Counted from the stretch's first letter, positions 6,837 through 13,531 are shown. The stretch: 13,531 nt of DNA from an uncultured Clostridia bacterium (GCA_946415665.1 CAMKTI010000039.1:1-13531); one strand, 5' to 3'. Notes: generated from the sequence alone by a model not told the origin. Numbers and translations: made by a program.

Positions 6837-7763
6837 ATGGATAGAATTGACAAAAAAGATATAAAAATAAGTTTAACGCCACGCGGTGATACTATTTTTA
6901 AAGCTATTTTTGGCGACCAAAGAAACATTAATATTTTGGCGGCTTTTTTAAGAGCCGTTTTTGCCGAGAGTTGTATAAAAATTGAGTTTTCAGAGTTAGA
7001 AATTATTAGCACAAATTTAATCGCTGATAATAAAAGTGAAAGAAATAGCGCAGTAGATGTTTTGGCTATAACGGATAGCGGCGAAAAAATCGATATCGAA
7101 ATCCAAATCAATGATTACAAAGATATTGAAAAAAGAACTGTTTTTTATGCTTCTCGTATGATTACCAATCAAGTAACCAAAAATGTAAAATTACGAGAAA
7201 GATATAGTAATATTAAAGCTGTTATCGTAGTTGCTATATTGGATTTTAAATTGATAAATGACGACGATAAATATTTTCATGGAAACGTGTTAAAAGATAT
7301 GTTTTGTGATAGAATATATACTGATGTTCAGCAAATATATACGCTTGAATTGCCAAAGATACCGAAGAATGATGATAATAAAGAACTTTGGACTTGGCTA
7401 AAGTTTTTGAAGGCAAACACAGTGAAAGAAGCAAAAAAATTAAAAAATAAAATACCGGAGGTTGATGAAGCAGTGAGTATTTATGAAAATTTTATATCCG
7501 ATGAGGAACTAAAAAGCATTGCGGAAACTCAAGAAATTAAATATAAAATGGATTGTAACGAGTTAATCGCTCAAGGTATCGCTCAAGGTATCGCTCAAGG
7601 CATGGCTCAAGGCGAAGTAAAAGGTGAAACTAACGCTAAAATCGAACTTGCTGTAAAATTAATAAAAACTGGCAAAATGTCACTTGCGGAAGCAATAATT
7701 TTTTGTAGCCTTGATAATAATTACGAAGACGAAATTAAAAAATTGCTAAATGAAAACAAATAA
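6837..7763 (+). CDS. Rpn family recombination-promoting nuclease / putative transposase (PD-(D/E)XK)
   Basis: The product (308 residues from ATG 6837) belongs to the Rpn/PDDEXK_2 family, nucleases related to transposases; characterised members promote RecA-independent recombination. Visible hallmarks are PRGDTIFKAIFGD near the N-terminus, the core D74 (SAVDVLA) and E88-x-Q90 (KIDIEIQ) of the PD-(D/E)XK active site with the family's Gln variant, and YASRMITNQ after it. A repeated AQGI/AQGM/AQGE tail at about 245-260 corresponds to the Gly-rich repeats typical of these proteins. The reading frame is open further upstream into dnaE, but GGAGG at 6824-6828, eight bases before ATG 6837, fixes the start. 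It is the only intact mobile-element-like gene here, and its length is normal for the family. No inverted repeats or target duplication are seen around it. Confidence 0.88.
   Translation: MDRIDKKDIKISLTPRGDTIFKAIFGDQRNINILAAFLRAVFAESCIKIEFSELEIISTNLIADNKSERNSAVDVLAITDSGEKIDIEIQINDYKDIEKRTVFYASRMITNQVTKNVKLRERYSNIKAVIVVAILDFKLINDDDKYFHGNVLKDMFCDRIYTDVQQIYTLELPKIPKNDDNKELWTWLKFLKANTVKEAKKLKNKIPEVDEAVSIYENFISDEELKSIAETQEIKYKMDCNELIAQGIAQGIAQGMAQGEVKGETNAKIELAVKLIKTGKMSLAEAIIFCSLDNNYEDEIKKLLNENK
7569..7616. repeat. Four tandem 12-bp units inside the Rpn gene
   Basis: The unit GCTCAAGGTATC (7569-7580) is repeated exactly at 7581-7592 and with small changes at 7593-7604 and 7605-7616. It encodes AQGI, AQGI, AQGM and AQGE in frame, so copy-number change by slippage would lengthen or shorten the tail without a frameshift. 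Confidence 0.9.
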
Positions 7764-7798
7764 GTTTGTCGAGGAGATTAATTAAGCAAGGAGCATTT

Positions 7799-7990
7799 AT
7801 GAAAGTTTTAGGTCATTCTTTATTTTTGAATGAAAAAAATTTTTTGGTTTTGTTTTTTCACGGTCAATGGATTTTTATTTTGGAAATTGTATTTTGCCGA
7901 AATAATTTAATTCGCAAAGTTGCTTTTTTGTTTTTAAATTTATCTTTAGGATTAAGAGCTTGTTTTAAAAAAAATTTTGCTTTCGAATAA
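7799..7990 (+). CDS. Doubtful small ORF, 63 residues, hydrophobic
   Basis: I do not recognise the product. ATG 7799 has a good ribosome site, AAGGAG at 7788-7793 with five bases of spacing, 35 bases after the Rpn stop, which is the only strong argument for translation. The predicted peptide is rich in Phe, Leu, Asn and Lys with a hydrophobic stretch near residues 15-32, but its composition is also what random AT-rich DNA would give. It ends 15 bases before the relic IS at 8006, so it may be the remnant of a longer gene or a chance frame. It could be translated from read-through of the Rpn transcript. Confidence 0.3.
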   Translation: MKVLGHSLFLNEKNFLVLFFHGQWIFILEIVFCRNNLIRKVAFLFLNLSLGLRACFKKNFAFE

Positions 7991-8005
7991 GGAAATTTTT
8001 TATTA

Positions 8006-8705
8006 GATAGTGCCTATATGAAAAAAACTTAAAAGAATCACAGGTACATAAAGATGCGACGAACTTGGCTACACAAGAAAAGATCTCGTTGGTATCGTAG
8101 ACTCTATCTGCAAAGACTAATTTTGCATCGAGATTTTTGAGCAAGTTAATAGTTTCTTTACAATCGGTACGTGTTCCCTCTGTAACGATAAGTTTTACGG
8201 ACATACCGCGCTCGTTGATGGCTAATGTATTTTCAAATTGAGCCCCATTTTGTCTTTGATATAGCCTGATTTCCGCCGCGAGCTCCAGTCGCATGCTGAT
8301 ATACTTTCATATAACTCGAGTCTATCATTAACCATTCAAATTTTTTGTGACATTTAAGTATCTTATCTCAAATAATTTTTTTCACACGCCTTTTATTGCC
8401 ATCGAATAAATCTTTGATAAACCATGCCCACTTTCTATAATACGGCGGGAAACTGCTCCACGGAGATTTTGTTTTAAGTATCCAAACAACTGCATTGATA
8501 AATTTCCAATTATCTTTGGCTATGTTTCCACGTTGCCCAGGCAGACTTGTCAGATGCGGTTCTATTAGCTTTCACTTTGCATCACTTATATCAAATATAC
8601 GATACGTTTTTTTTCATGTTTATTTTGCTCCTATTTTATTTTTTTCTATTACGCTTTATTTTATAGTTTATTCCTCTTTTTTATCTTCTTTGTGTAGACA
8701 GTATC
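8006..8705 (-). mobile_element. Decayed IS5-family element, internally deleted, inserted in a second IS
   Basis: The ends are imperfect inverted repeats: GATAGTGCCTATATGAA at 8006 and, on the minus strand from 8705, GATACTGTCTACACAAA (14 of the first 20 positions match). TA lies outside both ends (8004-8005 and 8706-8707), as expected for a TA target duplication. The 700 bp length is short for the family because the 3' part of the transposase is missing. The right end interrupts the N-terminal transposase sequence of the neighbouring relic (8706-8948), so this element landed in that one. The left end could alternatively be the surviving far end of the outer element, since it resembles both types of inverted repeat. 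Confidence 0.7.
8050..8617 (-). pseudogene. IS5-family transposase pseudogene (stops, frameshift, lost C-terminus)
   Basis: AGGAG (rc of 8627-8632) precedes a possible ATG at 8617. One base off that ATG, the frame reads DISDAK-stop-KLIEPHL, PPYYRKWAW, FEWLMIDSSYMKVY (first catalytic Asp, codon about 8322-8320) and GARGGNQAISK. After a shift near 8270 the next frame continues NTLAINERGMSVKLIVTEGTR (slightly divergent from family) and LVFADRVYDTNE, which carries the second catalytic Asp. Recognisable similarity stops near 8055, before the RHxxE region with the third catalytic residue. In-frame TGA at the usual Trp of DAKWKLIEP, further stops, the shift and the deletion make it clearly dead. It belongs to a different IS5 subgroup from the transposase at 1-455. 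Confidence 0.8.
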
Positions 8706-8948
8706 TAAATTTCATATAAACTGTGTGCCAATTTCCATATTTTTTTGGGAACATTTCCCATTTGCAACCATTTTTTATTATGTAAAGCATTGCTCACATG
8801 AATTTGTAGTTTGATATCTTCGCCGATTTTCTTGCTATCGGCATTAATCTCTCTGGCTTTTTATATTGTATTTTTGTAAATTTTATTTTTCTATCTTACC
8901 ACTTTTTTCTTTTTGATCAATCTATTTTTACTTTATGTAAACGCTGTC
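8706..8948 (-). mobile_element. Remnant of an IS5-family element, second copy of the 1-515 type
   Basis: Read on the minus strand from the end at 8948 (GACAGCGTTTACATAAA), this stretch parallels 515 down to about 280 throughout and encodes a degraded DUF4096 domain: ARKSAKISNYKFM, a TGA stop where the other copy has Cys, then NGCKWEMFPKKYGNWHTVYMKF. The ATG of the other copy reads ATA/ATT here. The rest of the transposase is absent, cut off at 8706 by the end of the inner element. TA at 8949-8950 follows the end. Confidence 0.78.
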
Positions 8949-8970
8949 TAATAAAAAATATAATTATGCA

Positions 8971-8999
8971 TTGACAACTTATTTTTTTTGTTTTATAAT
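8971..8999 (+). promoter_or_regulatory. Perfect consensus promoter for the second membrane protein gene
   Basis: TTGACA (8971-8976) and TATAAT (8994-8999) are both exact matches with a 17-base spacer. The predicted transcript starts near 9006, about 40 bases before ATG 9047. It begins 22 bases outside the IS remnant end at 8948, so it appears native and was not supplied by the IS. Confidence 0.85.
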
Positions 9000-9046
9000 G
9001 AATATTGTTGTAAATTTTTAATTTCAATAAAGGAGTTAATAATGTT

Positions 9047-9904
9047 ATGAATATTTATCCTGGAGTTAAAAAAGCTTTTAAAACTTTTGTTGAGTATGGG
9101 CTAAGATTTTTAAAATTTGCCTGTGACGAAATAATTATTTTTGCCAAAGATTTTCGGGAAGCTTGTAAATTTATGTACAACAGAGATAAAAATCAGTGGT
9201 GGCCAGCGGCAAAAAGAAATTGGTGGAAGTTTGCCAAATATTTTGGGGTTGTCCTCGTTTTTTGGGGATTAAACTTGAGTTTAGTAACAGTTGGTTTTGT
9301 TTTAGGCTCGTTGATTATTTCTAAAATACTCGGTGCAACTTTGCCTTTACTAGATAATTATTTTAAAAACGCCAAAAAAGAAAACAAGAGTGTCCTAAGT
9401 AAAGTTTATGTTTTTTTGCAGGCAGTACGAATTTTACTTCCTGTCCTCGCTGTTTGTTTTTGCGTTGCACATTTGTGGTTGCTATTACCGGGATTAATTA
9501 TGATGTTTCTCGGTGGTTTTGTAGATCGTAAAGAACAAGCACAGAAAAAAATTAAAACAAATGAATTGTCGCATGAAAAAGATGATAGAGATAAAAAAGA
9601 AAATCAAATAGGTGATATGTCAAATAGGACCGAATTAATCAATGAAAAAGAAAAACAAAACGAAGAGAATACGCTGCTAAAAGAAAAAAAACAAACAAAC
9701 GACATTAATACACCAAGTTTTAACAAACTCAAATATAAAATTGAACAAGCTAACCAATTGGCTAACGTTATTAATGCTATAGACAATGCAAAAAAATTGG
9801 GAACGAAGAATGATGATGGTTCTTTTTTTAGTTCATTGAAAATAGGTATTAAAAACTATTTTATGCCTCCATCTTCTTTGAAAAAAAATGAAGAAATAAA
9901 ATAA
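9047..9904 (+). CDS. Unrecognised membrane protein with long charged C-terminal tail
   Basis: I do not recognise the family. The 285-residue product has an amphipathic, aromatic-rich N-terminal region (about 1-60, with NQWWPAAKRNWWKFAKYFG) and hydrophobic segments at about 64-93 and 122-159, the latter probably two spans. A hydrophilic tail at 160-285 is dominated by Lys, Glu, Asn and Gln (DDRDKKENQ, EKEKQNEEN) and has helical potential near 225-252. No catalytic motif is visible. AAGGAG at 9030-9035 is eleven bases from ATG 9047; a closer ATG at 9042 opens only a two-codon frame (ATG TTA TGA) overlapping it. The gene has a consensus promoter (8971-8999) and its own terminator (9964-9994), so it is a strongly expressed single-gene unit next to IS debris. 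Its layout, membrane anchor plus low-complexity soluble tail, resembles the protein at 1986-2771, though I see no sequence similarity. Confidence 0.78.
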   Translation: MNIYPGVKKAFKTFVEYGLRFLKFACDEIIIFAKDFREACKFMYNRDKNQWWPAAKRNWWKFAKYFGVVLVFWGLNLSLVTVGFVLGSLIISKILGATLPLLDNYFKNAKKENKSVLSKVYVFLQAVRILLPVLAVCFCVAHLWLLLPGLIMMFLGGFVDRKEQAQKKIKTNELSHEKDDRDKKENQIGDMSNRTELINEKEKQNEENTLLKEKKQTNDINTPSFNKLKYKIEQANQLANVINAIDNAKKLGTKNDDGSFFSSLKIGIKNYFMPPSSLKKNEEIK

Positions 9905-9963
9905 GTGTATTAGAGGTAAATAAAAATTATTTGCTAAAGCTATAAATTTATTTTTGAATTGCA

Positions 9964-9994
9964 AGCACTCAATAAAAAAATTGGGTGCTTTTTT
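9964..9994 (+). terminator. Rho-independent terminator of the second membrane protein gene
   Basis: AGCACTCAAT (9964-9973) pairs with ATTGGGTGCT (9980-9989), ten pairs with one T-G wobble, around an A6 loop and is followed by a T-run to 9994. Confidence 0.88.
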
Positions 9995-10031
9995 GTTATG
10001 ATGAAAAAAAATAAATTATGGAGCGGTTTTT

Positions 10032-10574
10032 ATGAAATTAATGTTTGCGTCGGATTTACATGGTTCTTTATTTTTTTGTGAGAAATTAATGCGCGAGTAC
10101 GAAAAAGAAAAACCGGATAAACTTATTTTGTTGGGAGATTTACTGTATCATGGACCAAGAAATAGTTTGACAAAAAATTATGATACACAAAAAGTTGCCG
10201 AGCTTTTAAATTCGATTAAAAATAATATAATATGCGTGCGAGGAAATTGTGATTCTGAAGTTGATCAAGCTGTATTAAATTTTGAAATTCGCGCTGATTA
10301 TATTAATATGTATCTTGAAAATAGATTAATTTTTTTGACGCACGGTCATATTTATAATAAAAATCATTTGCCTTTTTTAAATTCCGGTGACATAATCATT
10401 CACGGTCATACTCATATTCCAACGATTGAAAAGATCGGAGAGATAATTTATATAAATCCAGGCTCGGTTTCTTTGCCTAGAAATAACGGTCAAAATTCTT
10501 TTATGTTATATTGTAATCGTGAGTTTAAAATCAAAGATTTTGATGATAAAATAATTATGCGGTTAAAAATTTAG
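10032..10574 (+). CDS. yfcE: YfcE-type metallophosphoesterase (phosphodiesterase)
   Basis: The 180-residue protein closely follows the YfcE/MJ0936 family of small cytoplasmic calcineurin-like phosphodiesterases; E. coli YfcE, of similar length, hydrolyses model phosphodiesters with Mn2+, and its natural substrate is not settled. All metal-site motifs are present: SDLHGS (D8, H10), GDLLYHGPRN (D36), VRGNCDSEVDQ (N72), LTHGH (H104), HGHTH (H124, H126, H128) and the family's NPGSVSLP. ATG 10032 follows GGAG at 10020-10023 with eight bases of spacing. A -10-like TATGAT at 9997-10002 has no convincing -35 box. The final base of its TAG stop is the first base of the downstream tRNA-Leu gene, so both are almost certainly in one transcript. 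Confidence 0.93.
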   Translation: MKLMFASDLHGSLFFCEKLMREYEKEKPDKLILLGDLLYHGPRNSLTKNYDTQKVAELLNSIKNNIICVRGNCDSEVDQAVLNFEIRADYINMYLENRLIFLTHGHIYNKNHLPFLNSGDIIIHGHTHIPTIEKIGEIIYINPGSVSLPRNNGQNSFMLYCNREFKIKDFDDKIIMRLKI

Positions 10575-10656
10575 CCCGGATGGCGGAATTGGTAGACGCG
10601 CTGGACTTAGAATCCAGTATCCAAAAGATGTATCGGTTCAAATCCGATTTCGGGCA
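10574..10656 (+). tRNA. tRNA-Leu (anticodon UAG)
   Basis: A complete class II cloverleaf: acceptor GCCCGGA (10574-10580) pairs with TTCGGGC (10649-10655) with one G-T pair, and A10656 is the discriminator. The D-arm region contains GGTAGACGCG. Anticodon stem CTGGA/TCCAG encloses loop CTTAGAA, giving anticodon TAG at 10608-10610, which reads CUN Leu codons. A long variable arm (about 10616-10630) and T-arm ATCGG-TTCAAAT-CCGAT follow. CCA is not encoded, so it must be added by the CCA-adding enzyme. Confidence 0.97.
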
Positions 10657-10665
10657 TAAAACAGT

Positions 10666-10697
10666 CGTTAACTTTTTTAGTTAAACGTCTTTTTTTT
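10666..10697 (+). terminator. Terminator after tRNA-Leu
   Basis: CGTTAACT (10666-10673) pairs with AGTTAAACG (10679-10687) with one bulged A, followed by an eight-base T-run (10690-10697). It ends the yfcE-tRNA transcript and separates it from gyrA. Confidence 0.75.
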
Positions 10698-10711
10698 ATT
10701 TGATTTTTAAT

Positions 10712-10741
10712 TTGCTTTTGTGATTTTATTTTTTATATAAT
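10712..10741 (+). promoter_or_regulatory. Probable gyrA promoter
   Basis: TATAAT at 10736-10741 is a perfect -10 box, 39 bases before ATG 10781. The -35 match is weak (TTGCTT at 10712-10717, 18-base spacer), so initiation may depend on supercoiling or an activator. Supercoiling-sensitive gyrase promoters are known elsewhere, but nothing here proves it. Confidence 0.5.
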
Positions 10742-10780
10742 ATTGAGCGTGAAATAATATTTATAAGTGAGGAAGTTTTT

Positions 10781-13288
10781 ATGTCAGACGAATTTGAGCA
10801 AGATAATTTAAATTTAAACGGAGAAATTAAATGTGCTGAAATTTGCAAAATGATGAAAGAATCGTATTTGGATTATGCAATGAGTGTCATTGTTGCGCGT
10901 GCATTACCTGATGTTCGAGATGGATTAAAACCTGTTCATAGAAGAATTTTATATTCAATGGATGGATTAGGTTTAGAGCCTAATAAAGCACACAAAAAAT
11001 CCGCGCGTGTTGTCGGAGATACAATGGGAAAATATCATCCACATGGAGATGCAGCAATATATGATGCAATGGTAAGAATGGCTCAAGATTTTTCTATGAG
11101 ATATCCGTTGGTTGACGGGCACGGAAATTTTGGTTCGATTGATGGAGATGGCGCAGCAGCCGCTCGTTATACAGAGACAAGATTAACTAATATTTCGATG
11201 TCAATGCTTAATGATATCGATAAAAATACAGTCGATTTTGTTGCAAATTATGATGGCGAGTTTGAAGAACCGACTGTTTTGCCAGCGAAGTTTCCAAATC
11301 TGTTAGCAAATGGATCGTCAGGAATTGCTGTCGGAATGGCGACCAATATTCCACCGCATAATATTTCTGAGTTGATAGATGCGATTTTTAAAATTATAGA
11401 TGCACGAAAAAATAATATTGATTTAAGTATCGATGAATTGTTGGAATTTATAAAAGGCCCTGATTTTCCAACGGGCGCAAATATTTTAGGCTTAAACGGG
11501 ATAAAACAAGCTTATAAAACTGGTCGCGGAAAAATTTTAATGCGTGCAAAAGCCGAGATTTATGTAAATAAAAATAATCGTGAAAATATAACTGTCACAG
11601 AAATTCCTTATCAAGTTAATAAAGCGCGCATGATTGAAAAAATTGCAGAGTTAATTAAAGACAAAAAAATTGATGGGATATCAGATATTCGTGACGAAAG
11701 TGATAGAAATGGAATAAAAATTGTTATTGATATAAAACGTGATGCAAATGCAAATATAGTTTTAAATCAGTTATATAAATATTCTCAGATGCAAGAAACT
11801 TTTGGTGTGATAATGTTAGCGCTTGTTGATAACGAGCCAAAGATTTTAAATTTAAAGCAAATGTTAGATTATTATATTGATCATCAAATAAATGTTTTAA
11901 CACGGCGAATAAAATTTGATTTGAATAAAGCATTAAAACGTCAGCATATTTTAGAAGGTTATTTAATTGCATTAAAAAATATAGATGATGTGTTAAATAT
12001 TATTAGAAACGCAAATGATATTAATATGGCAAAAGATGTTTTAATAAAAAATTTTAATTTGTCGCAGGAACAAGTTGTTGCTATTACTGAAATGAGATTT
12101 AAAAGTTTAACTAATATGGAACAAGAAAAATTAAGTGAAGAGCATAAAGAAATTAGTGATTTAAGTAATAAGTATAAAAATATTTTGGAGGATAAAAATA
12201 AATTATATGACGTTTTAAAATCTGAATTAGAAGTTATAAAAAATAAATATGCGGATAAACGCAGAACAAAAATTTTGCCAATGGAAAATGAAATAGATAT
12301 AGAAGATTTAATTGATGATGAGCAAAATGTTATAACGTTAACCAAGTTTGATTATATAAAAAGATTATCGCTCGATACTTATAAAAGTCAAAATCGTGGC
12401 GGACGTGGTGTAATTGGAATGCAAATGCGTGAGGAGGATTTAATAAAAGATATTTTTGTGACGAATACGCATAGCATGATTTTGTATTTTACGAATTTGG
12501 GACGAGTTTATAAAAAAAAGGCATATGAAATTCCTGAATCGAGTCGAACAGCAAAAGGTACGGCGGCGATAAATTTATTAAATTTAAATCAAGACGAAAA
12601 AATTTCTACGATTATGCCCGTTAATGATTATTCTGAAAATGATTATTTTATAATGATAACGAAAAAAGGATTTGTAAAAAGAGTAAGTTTGGCGCAATTT
12701 AAAAATATAAATAAAAATGGAATTAAAGCAATTGAGTTTTATGATGATGATGAATTGATTTCGGTTTTAAAATCTGATGGTAATAAAAAAATATTTATTG
12801 CAACGCGAAATGGTTTTGGAATTACGTTTGAAGAAAGTGATATAAGACCGACCGGAAGAACAGCTCATGGAGTTCACGGAATAAAATTAAATAAAGACGA
12901 TTTTGTTGTTGGCGCAGGATTAATTTTTGATGATTTAAAAGCTTTATTTGTTTCTGAGAATGGATTTGGAAAATGTGTTGAAGATAAAAATTTTGTTGTG
13001 CAAAAACGCGGAGGCAAAGGAAGAATTTATTATAAAATTAAAGAAAAAAAGGGTAAGGTAATTGCTCTTGAGTTCGTAAAAAATTTTGATGAGGTTATGT
13101 TAATAAATTCGGAAGGAAATATAATTAGAATAAAAATAAAAGATATCTCGACTCAGAGTAGATATGCGACGGGTGTGAAATTAATTAATTTGGATAAAAA
13201 TGTTTATGTTGTTGGAACGGCAAAAATTTCTTGTGACGAAATAGAAAATATTGAGCAGGAAGAATTTGAATGTTTAAGTGAGTTGTGA
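10781..13288 (+). CDS. gyrA: DNA gyrase subunit A
   Basis: The 835-residue protein is the breakage-reunion subunit of gyrase, which works with GyrB (not in this window) to introduce negative supercoils. The N-terminal winged-helix region has SYLDYAMSVIVARALPDVRDGLKPV and GKYHPHGDAAIYD. The catalytic Tyr is Y130 in AAARYTETRL, equivalent to E. coli Y122. Tower and coiled-coil segments follow to about 490. The GyrA box QNRGGRG at 537-543 starts the C-terminal DNA-wrapping beta-pinwheel and separates it from ParC. The C-terminus is acidic. At the position of E. coli Ser83 the residue is Ala91, while the Asp87 equivalent is kept (D95). Start ATG 10781 follows GAGGA at 10769-10773. Length is normal for the family. 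A terminator follows at 13403-13434; gyrA appears monocistronic. Confidence 0.97.
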   Translation: MSDEFEQDNLNLNGEIKCAEICKMMKESYLDYAMSVIVARALPDVRDGLKPVHRRILYSMDGLGLEPNKAHKKSARVVGDTMGKYHPHGDAAIYDAMVRMAQDFSMRYPLVDGHGNFGSIDGDGAAAARYTETRLTNISMSMLNDIDKNTVDFVANYDGEFEEPTVLPAKFPNLLANGSSGIAVGMATNIPPHNISELIDAIFKIIDARKNNIDLSIDELLEFIKGPDFPTGANILGLNGIKQAYKTGRGKILMRAKAEIYVNKNNRENITVTEIPYQVNKARMIEKIAELIKDKKIDGISDIRDESDRNGIKIVIDIKRDANANIVLNQLYKYSQMQETFGVIMLALVDNEPKILNLKQMLDYYIDHQINVLTRRIKFDLNKALKRQHILEGYLIALKNIDDVLNIIRNANDINMAKDVLIKNFNLSQEQVVAITEMRFKSLTNMEQEKLSEEHKEISDLSNKYKNILEDKNKLYDVLKSELEVIKNKYADKRRTKILPMENEIDIEDLIDDEQNVITLTKFDYIKRLSLDTYKSQNRGGRGVIGMQMREEDLIKDIFVTNTHSMILYFTNLGRVYKKKAYEIPESSRTAKGTAAINLLNLNQDEKISTIMPVNDYSENDYFIMITKKGFVKRVSLAQFKNINKNGIKAIEFYDDDELISVLKSDGNKKIFIATRNGFGITFEESDIRPTGRTAHGVHGIKLNKDDFVVGAGLIFDDLKALFVSENGFGKCVEDKNFVVQKRGGKGRIYYKIKEKKGKVIALEFVKNFDEVMLINSEGNIIRIKIKDISTQSRYATGVKLINLDKNVYVVGTAKISCDEIENIEQEEFECLSEL

Positions 13289-13402
13289 TAAAATTAAAAT
13301 GTTTGTTTGTATGTAAAAAAAATATATATGTCGGGTTTATATTTTAAAAAAATTTTGACTGTATATTTATAGATGCATAAAAAATTGGATTATAGAATTT
13401 AT
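13289..13402. other. Gene-free spacer after gyrA
   Basis: This AT-rich stretch between the gyrA stop and the terminator at 13403 holds no reading frame of note, no ribosome site and no convincing RNA structure. It is probably the gyrA 3' untranslated region. Confidence 0.5.
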
Positions 13403-13434
13403 AAAAATGATGTTGTCGCTAACATCATTTTTTT
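13403..13434 (+). terminator. Rho-independent terminator downstream of gyrA
   Basis: ATGATGTT (13407-13414) pairs perfectly with AACATCAT (13421-13428) around loop GTCGCT, extended by A-T pairs at the base and followed by a T-run. The flanking A and T tracts make it potentially bidirectional. Confidence 0.85.
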
Positions 13435-13490
13435 GTTTGTAAATTTTATTGATTATAATTATAATTAAATATGTTGGTAAAAGAATATTT

Positions 13491-13519
13491 TTGTGATAAT
13501 ATTTTTTTTATGATATAAT
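13491..13519 (+). promoter_or_regulatory. Promoter at the right edge, driving a gene outside the window
   Basis: TATAAT at 13514-13519 is preceded by TG at 13511-13512, forming an extended -10 element, and by TTGTGA (13491-13496, 4/6 to the -35 consensus) at 17 bases. It lies after the gyrA terminator and points to the right. Confidence 0.6.
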
Positions 13520-13531
13520 TTAGTTATCATT

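Noticed and set aside
7569..7616. Short regular repeats as a possible CRISPR-like array
   Set aside because: Units are 12 bp, contiguous with no spacers and in frame within the Rpn gene tail, a known feature of the family.
8495..8719. Open reading frame of 74 codons on the + strand
   Set aside because: It is antisense to the transposase pseudogene of the relic IS and crosses the junction of the two IS relics. No start signal is visible.
8555..8800. TGA codons inside transposase frames (one at the usual Trp) as a sign of a UGA=Trp code
   Set aside because: Trp is encoded by TGG in dnaE and other intact genes, gyrA terminates with TGA, and the relics have other stops and frameshifts. They are simply decayed.
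11959..12345. Longest antisense reading frame, 128 codons, within gyrA
   Set aside because: It is a shadow of the AT-rich gyrA coiled-coil region; composition is Leu/Ser/Phe-rich with no ribosome site or recognisable motif.
13355..13383. TTGACT followed by TAAAAA as an extra promoter after gyrA
   Set aside because: The -10 match is poor in a region where A/T hexamers are common, and it lies just upstream of a terminator.

Overview
The window is very AT-rich and reads as a chromosomal segment of a low-GC Bacillota, most likely a clostridial lineage. The evidence for this is a DUF4364 protein directly upstream of dnaE, Shine-Dalgarno sites of the AGGAG type, TTGACA/TATAAT promoters and many hairpin-plus-T-run terminators. 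Decayed IS5-family elements, an Rpn-type nuclease gene and gene remnants beside intact housekeeping genes suggest a host-associated or otherwise eroding genome; that part is inference. Standard codon use applies: TGG encodes Trp in dnaE and gyrA ends in TGA.

Layout. 1-515: 5' half of a minus-strand IS5-family element, its transposase broken by a nonsense codon. 517-1431: a coiled-coil gene whose 5' end is interrupted by that element. 1432-1985: intergenic, with two terminators, a promoter carrying a tandemly duplicated -10 region and short repeats. 1986-2771: an unrecognised multi-pass membrane protein with an Asn/Pro-rich tail, bracketed by near-identical 63-65 bp terminator-containing repeats. 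2961-6778: a promoter and a two-gene unit, DUF4364 protein then dnaE (DNA polymerase III alpha), 3 bases apart. 6837-7763: Rpn/PD-(D/E)XK transposase-like nuclease, followed by a doubtful 63-codon reading frame. 8006-8948: a nest of two decayed IS5-family elements on the minus strand. 8971-9994: perfect promoter, a second unrecognised membrane protein with a long charged tail, and a terminator. 10032-10697: yfcE-type phosphodiesterase whose stop codon shares a base with a tRNA-Leu(UAG) gene, then a terminator. 10781-13288: gyrA, full length, with Ala at the main quinolone-determining position. 13289-13531: terminator, then a strong promoter pointing out of the window.

The core genes serve DNA replication and topology (dnaE, gyrA) and translation (tRNA-Leu). 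The accessory material consists of IS relics, the Rpn nuclease, a damaged coiled-coil protein and two lineage-specific membrane proteins, each with its own promoter and terminator. I see no CRISPR array, phage module, toxin-antitoxin pair or coherent new multi-gene system. The more unusual points are the nested IS relic in a palindromic site, the repeat-bracketed membrane-protein cassette with a duplicated promoter element, and a promoter inside the longest DUF4364 reading frame that moves its start.
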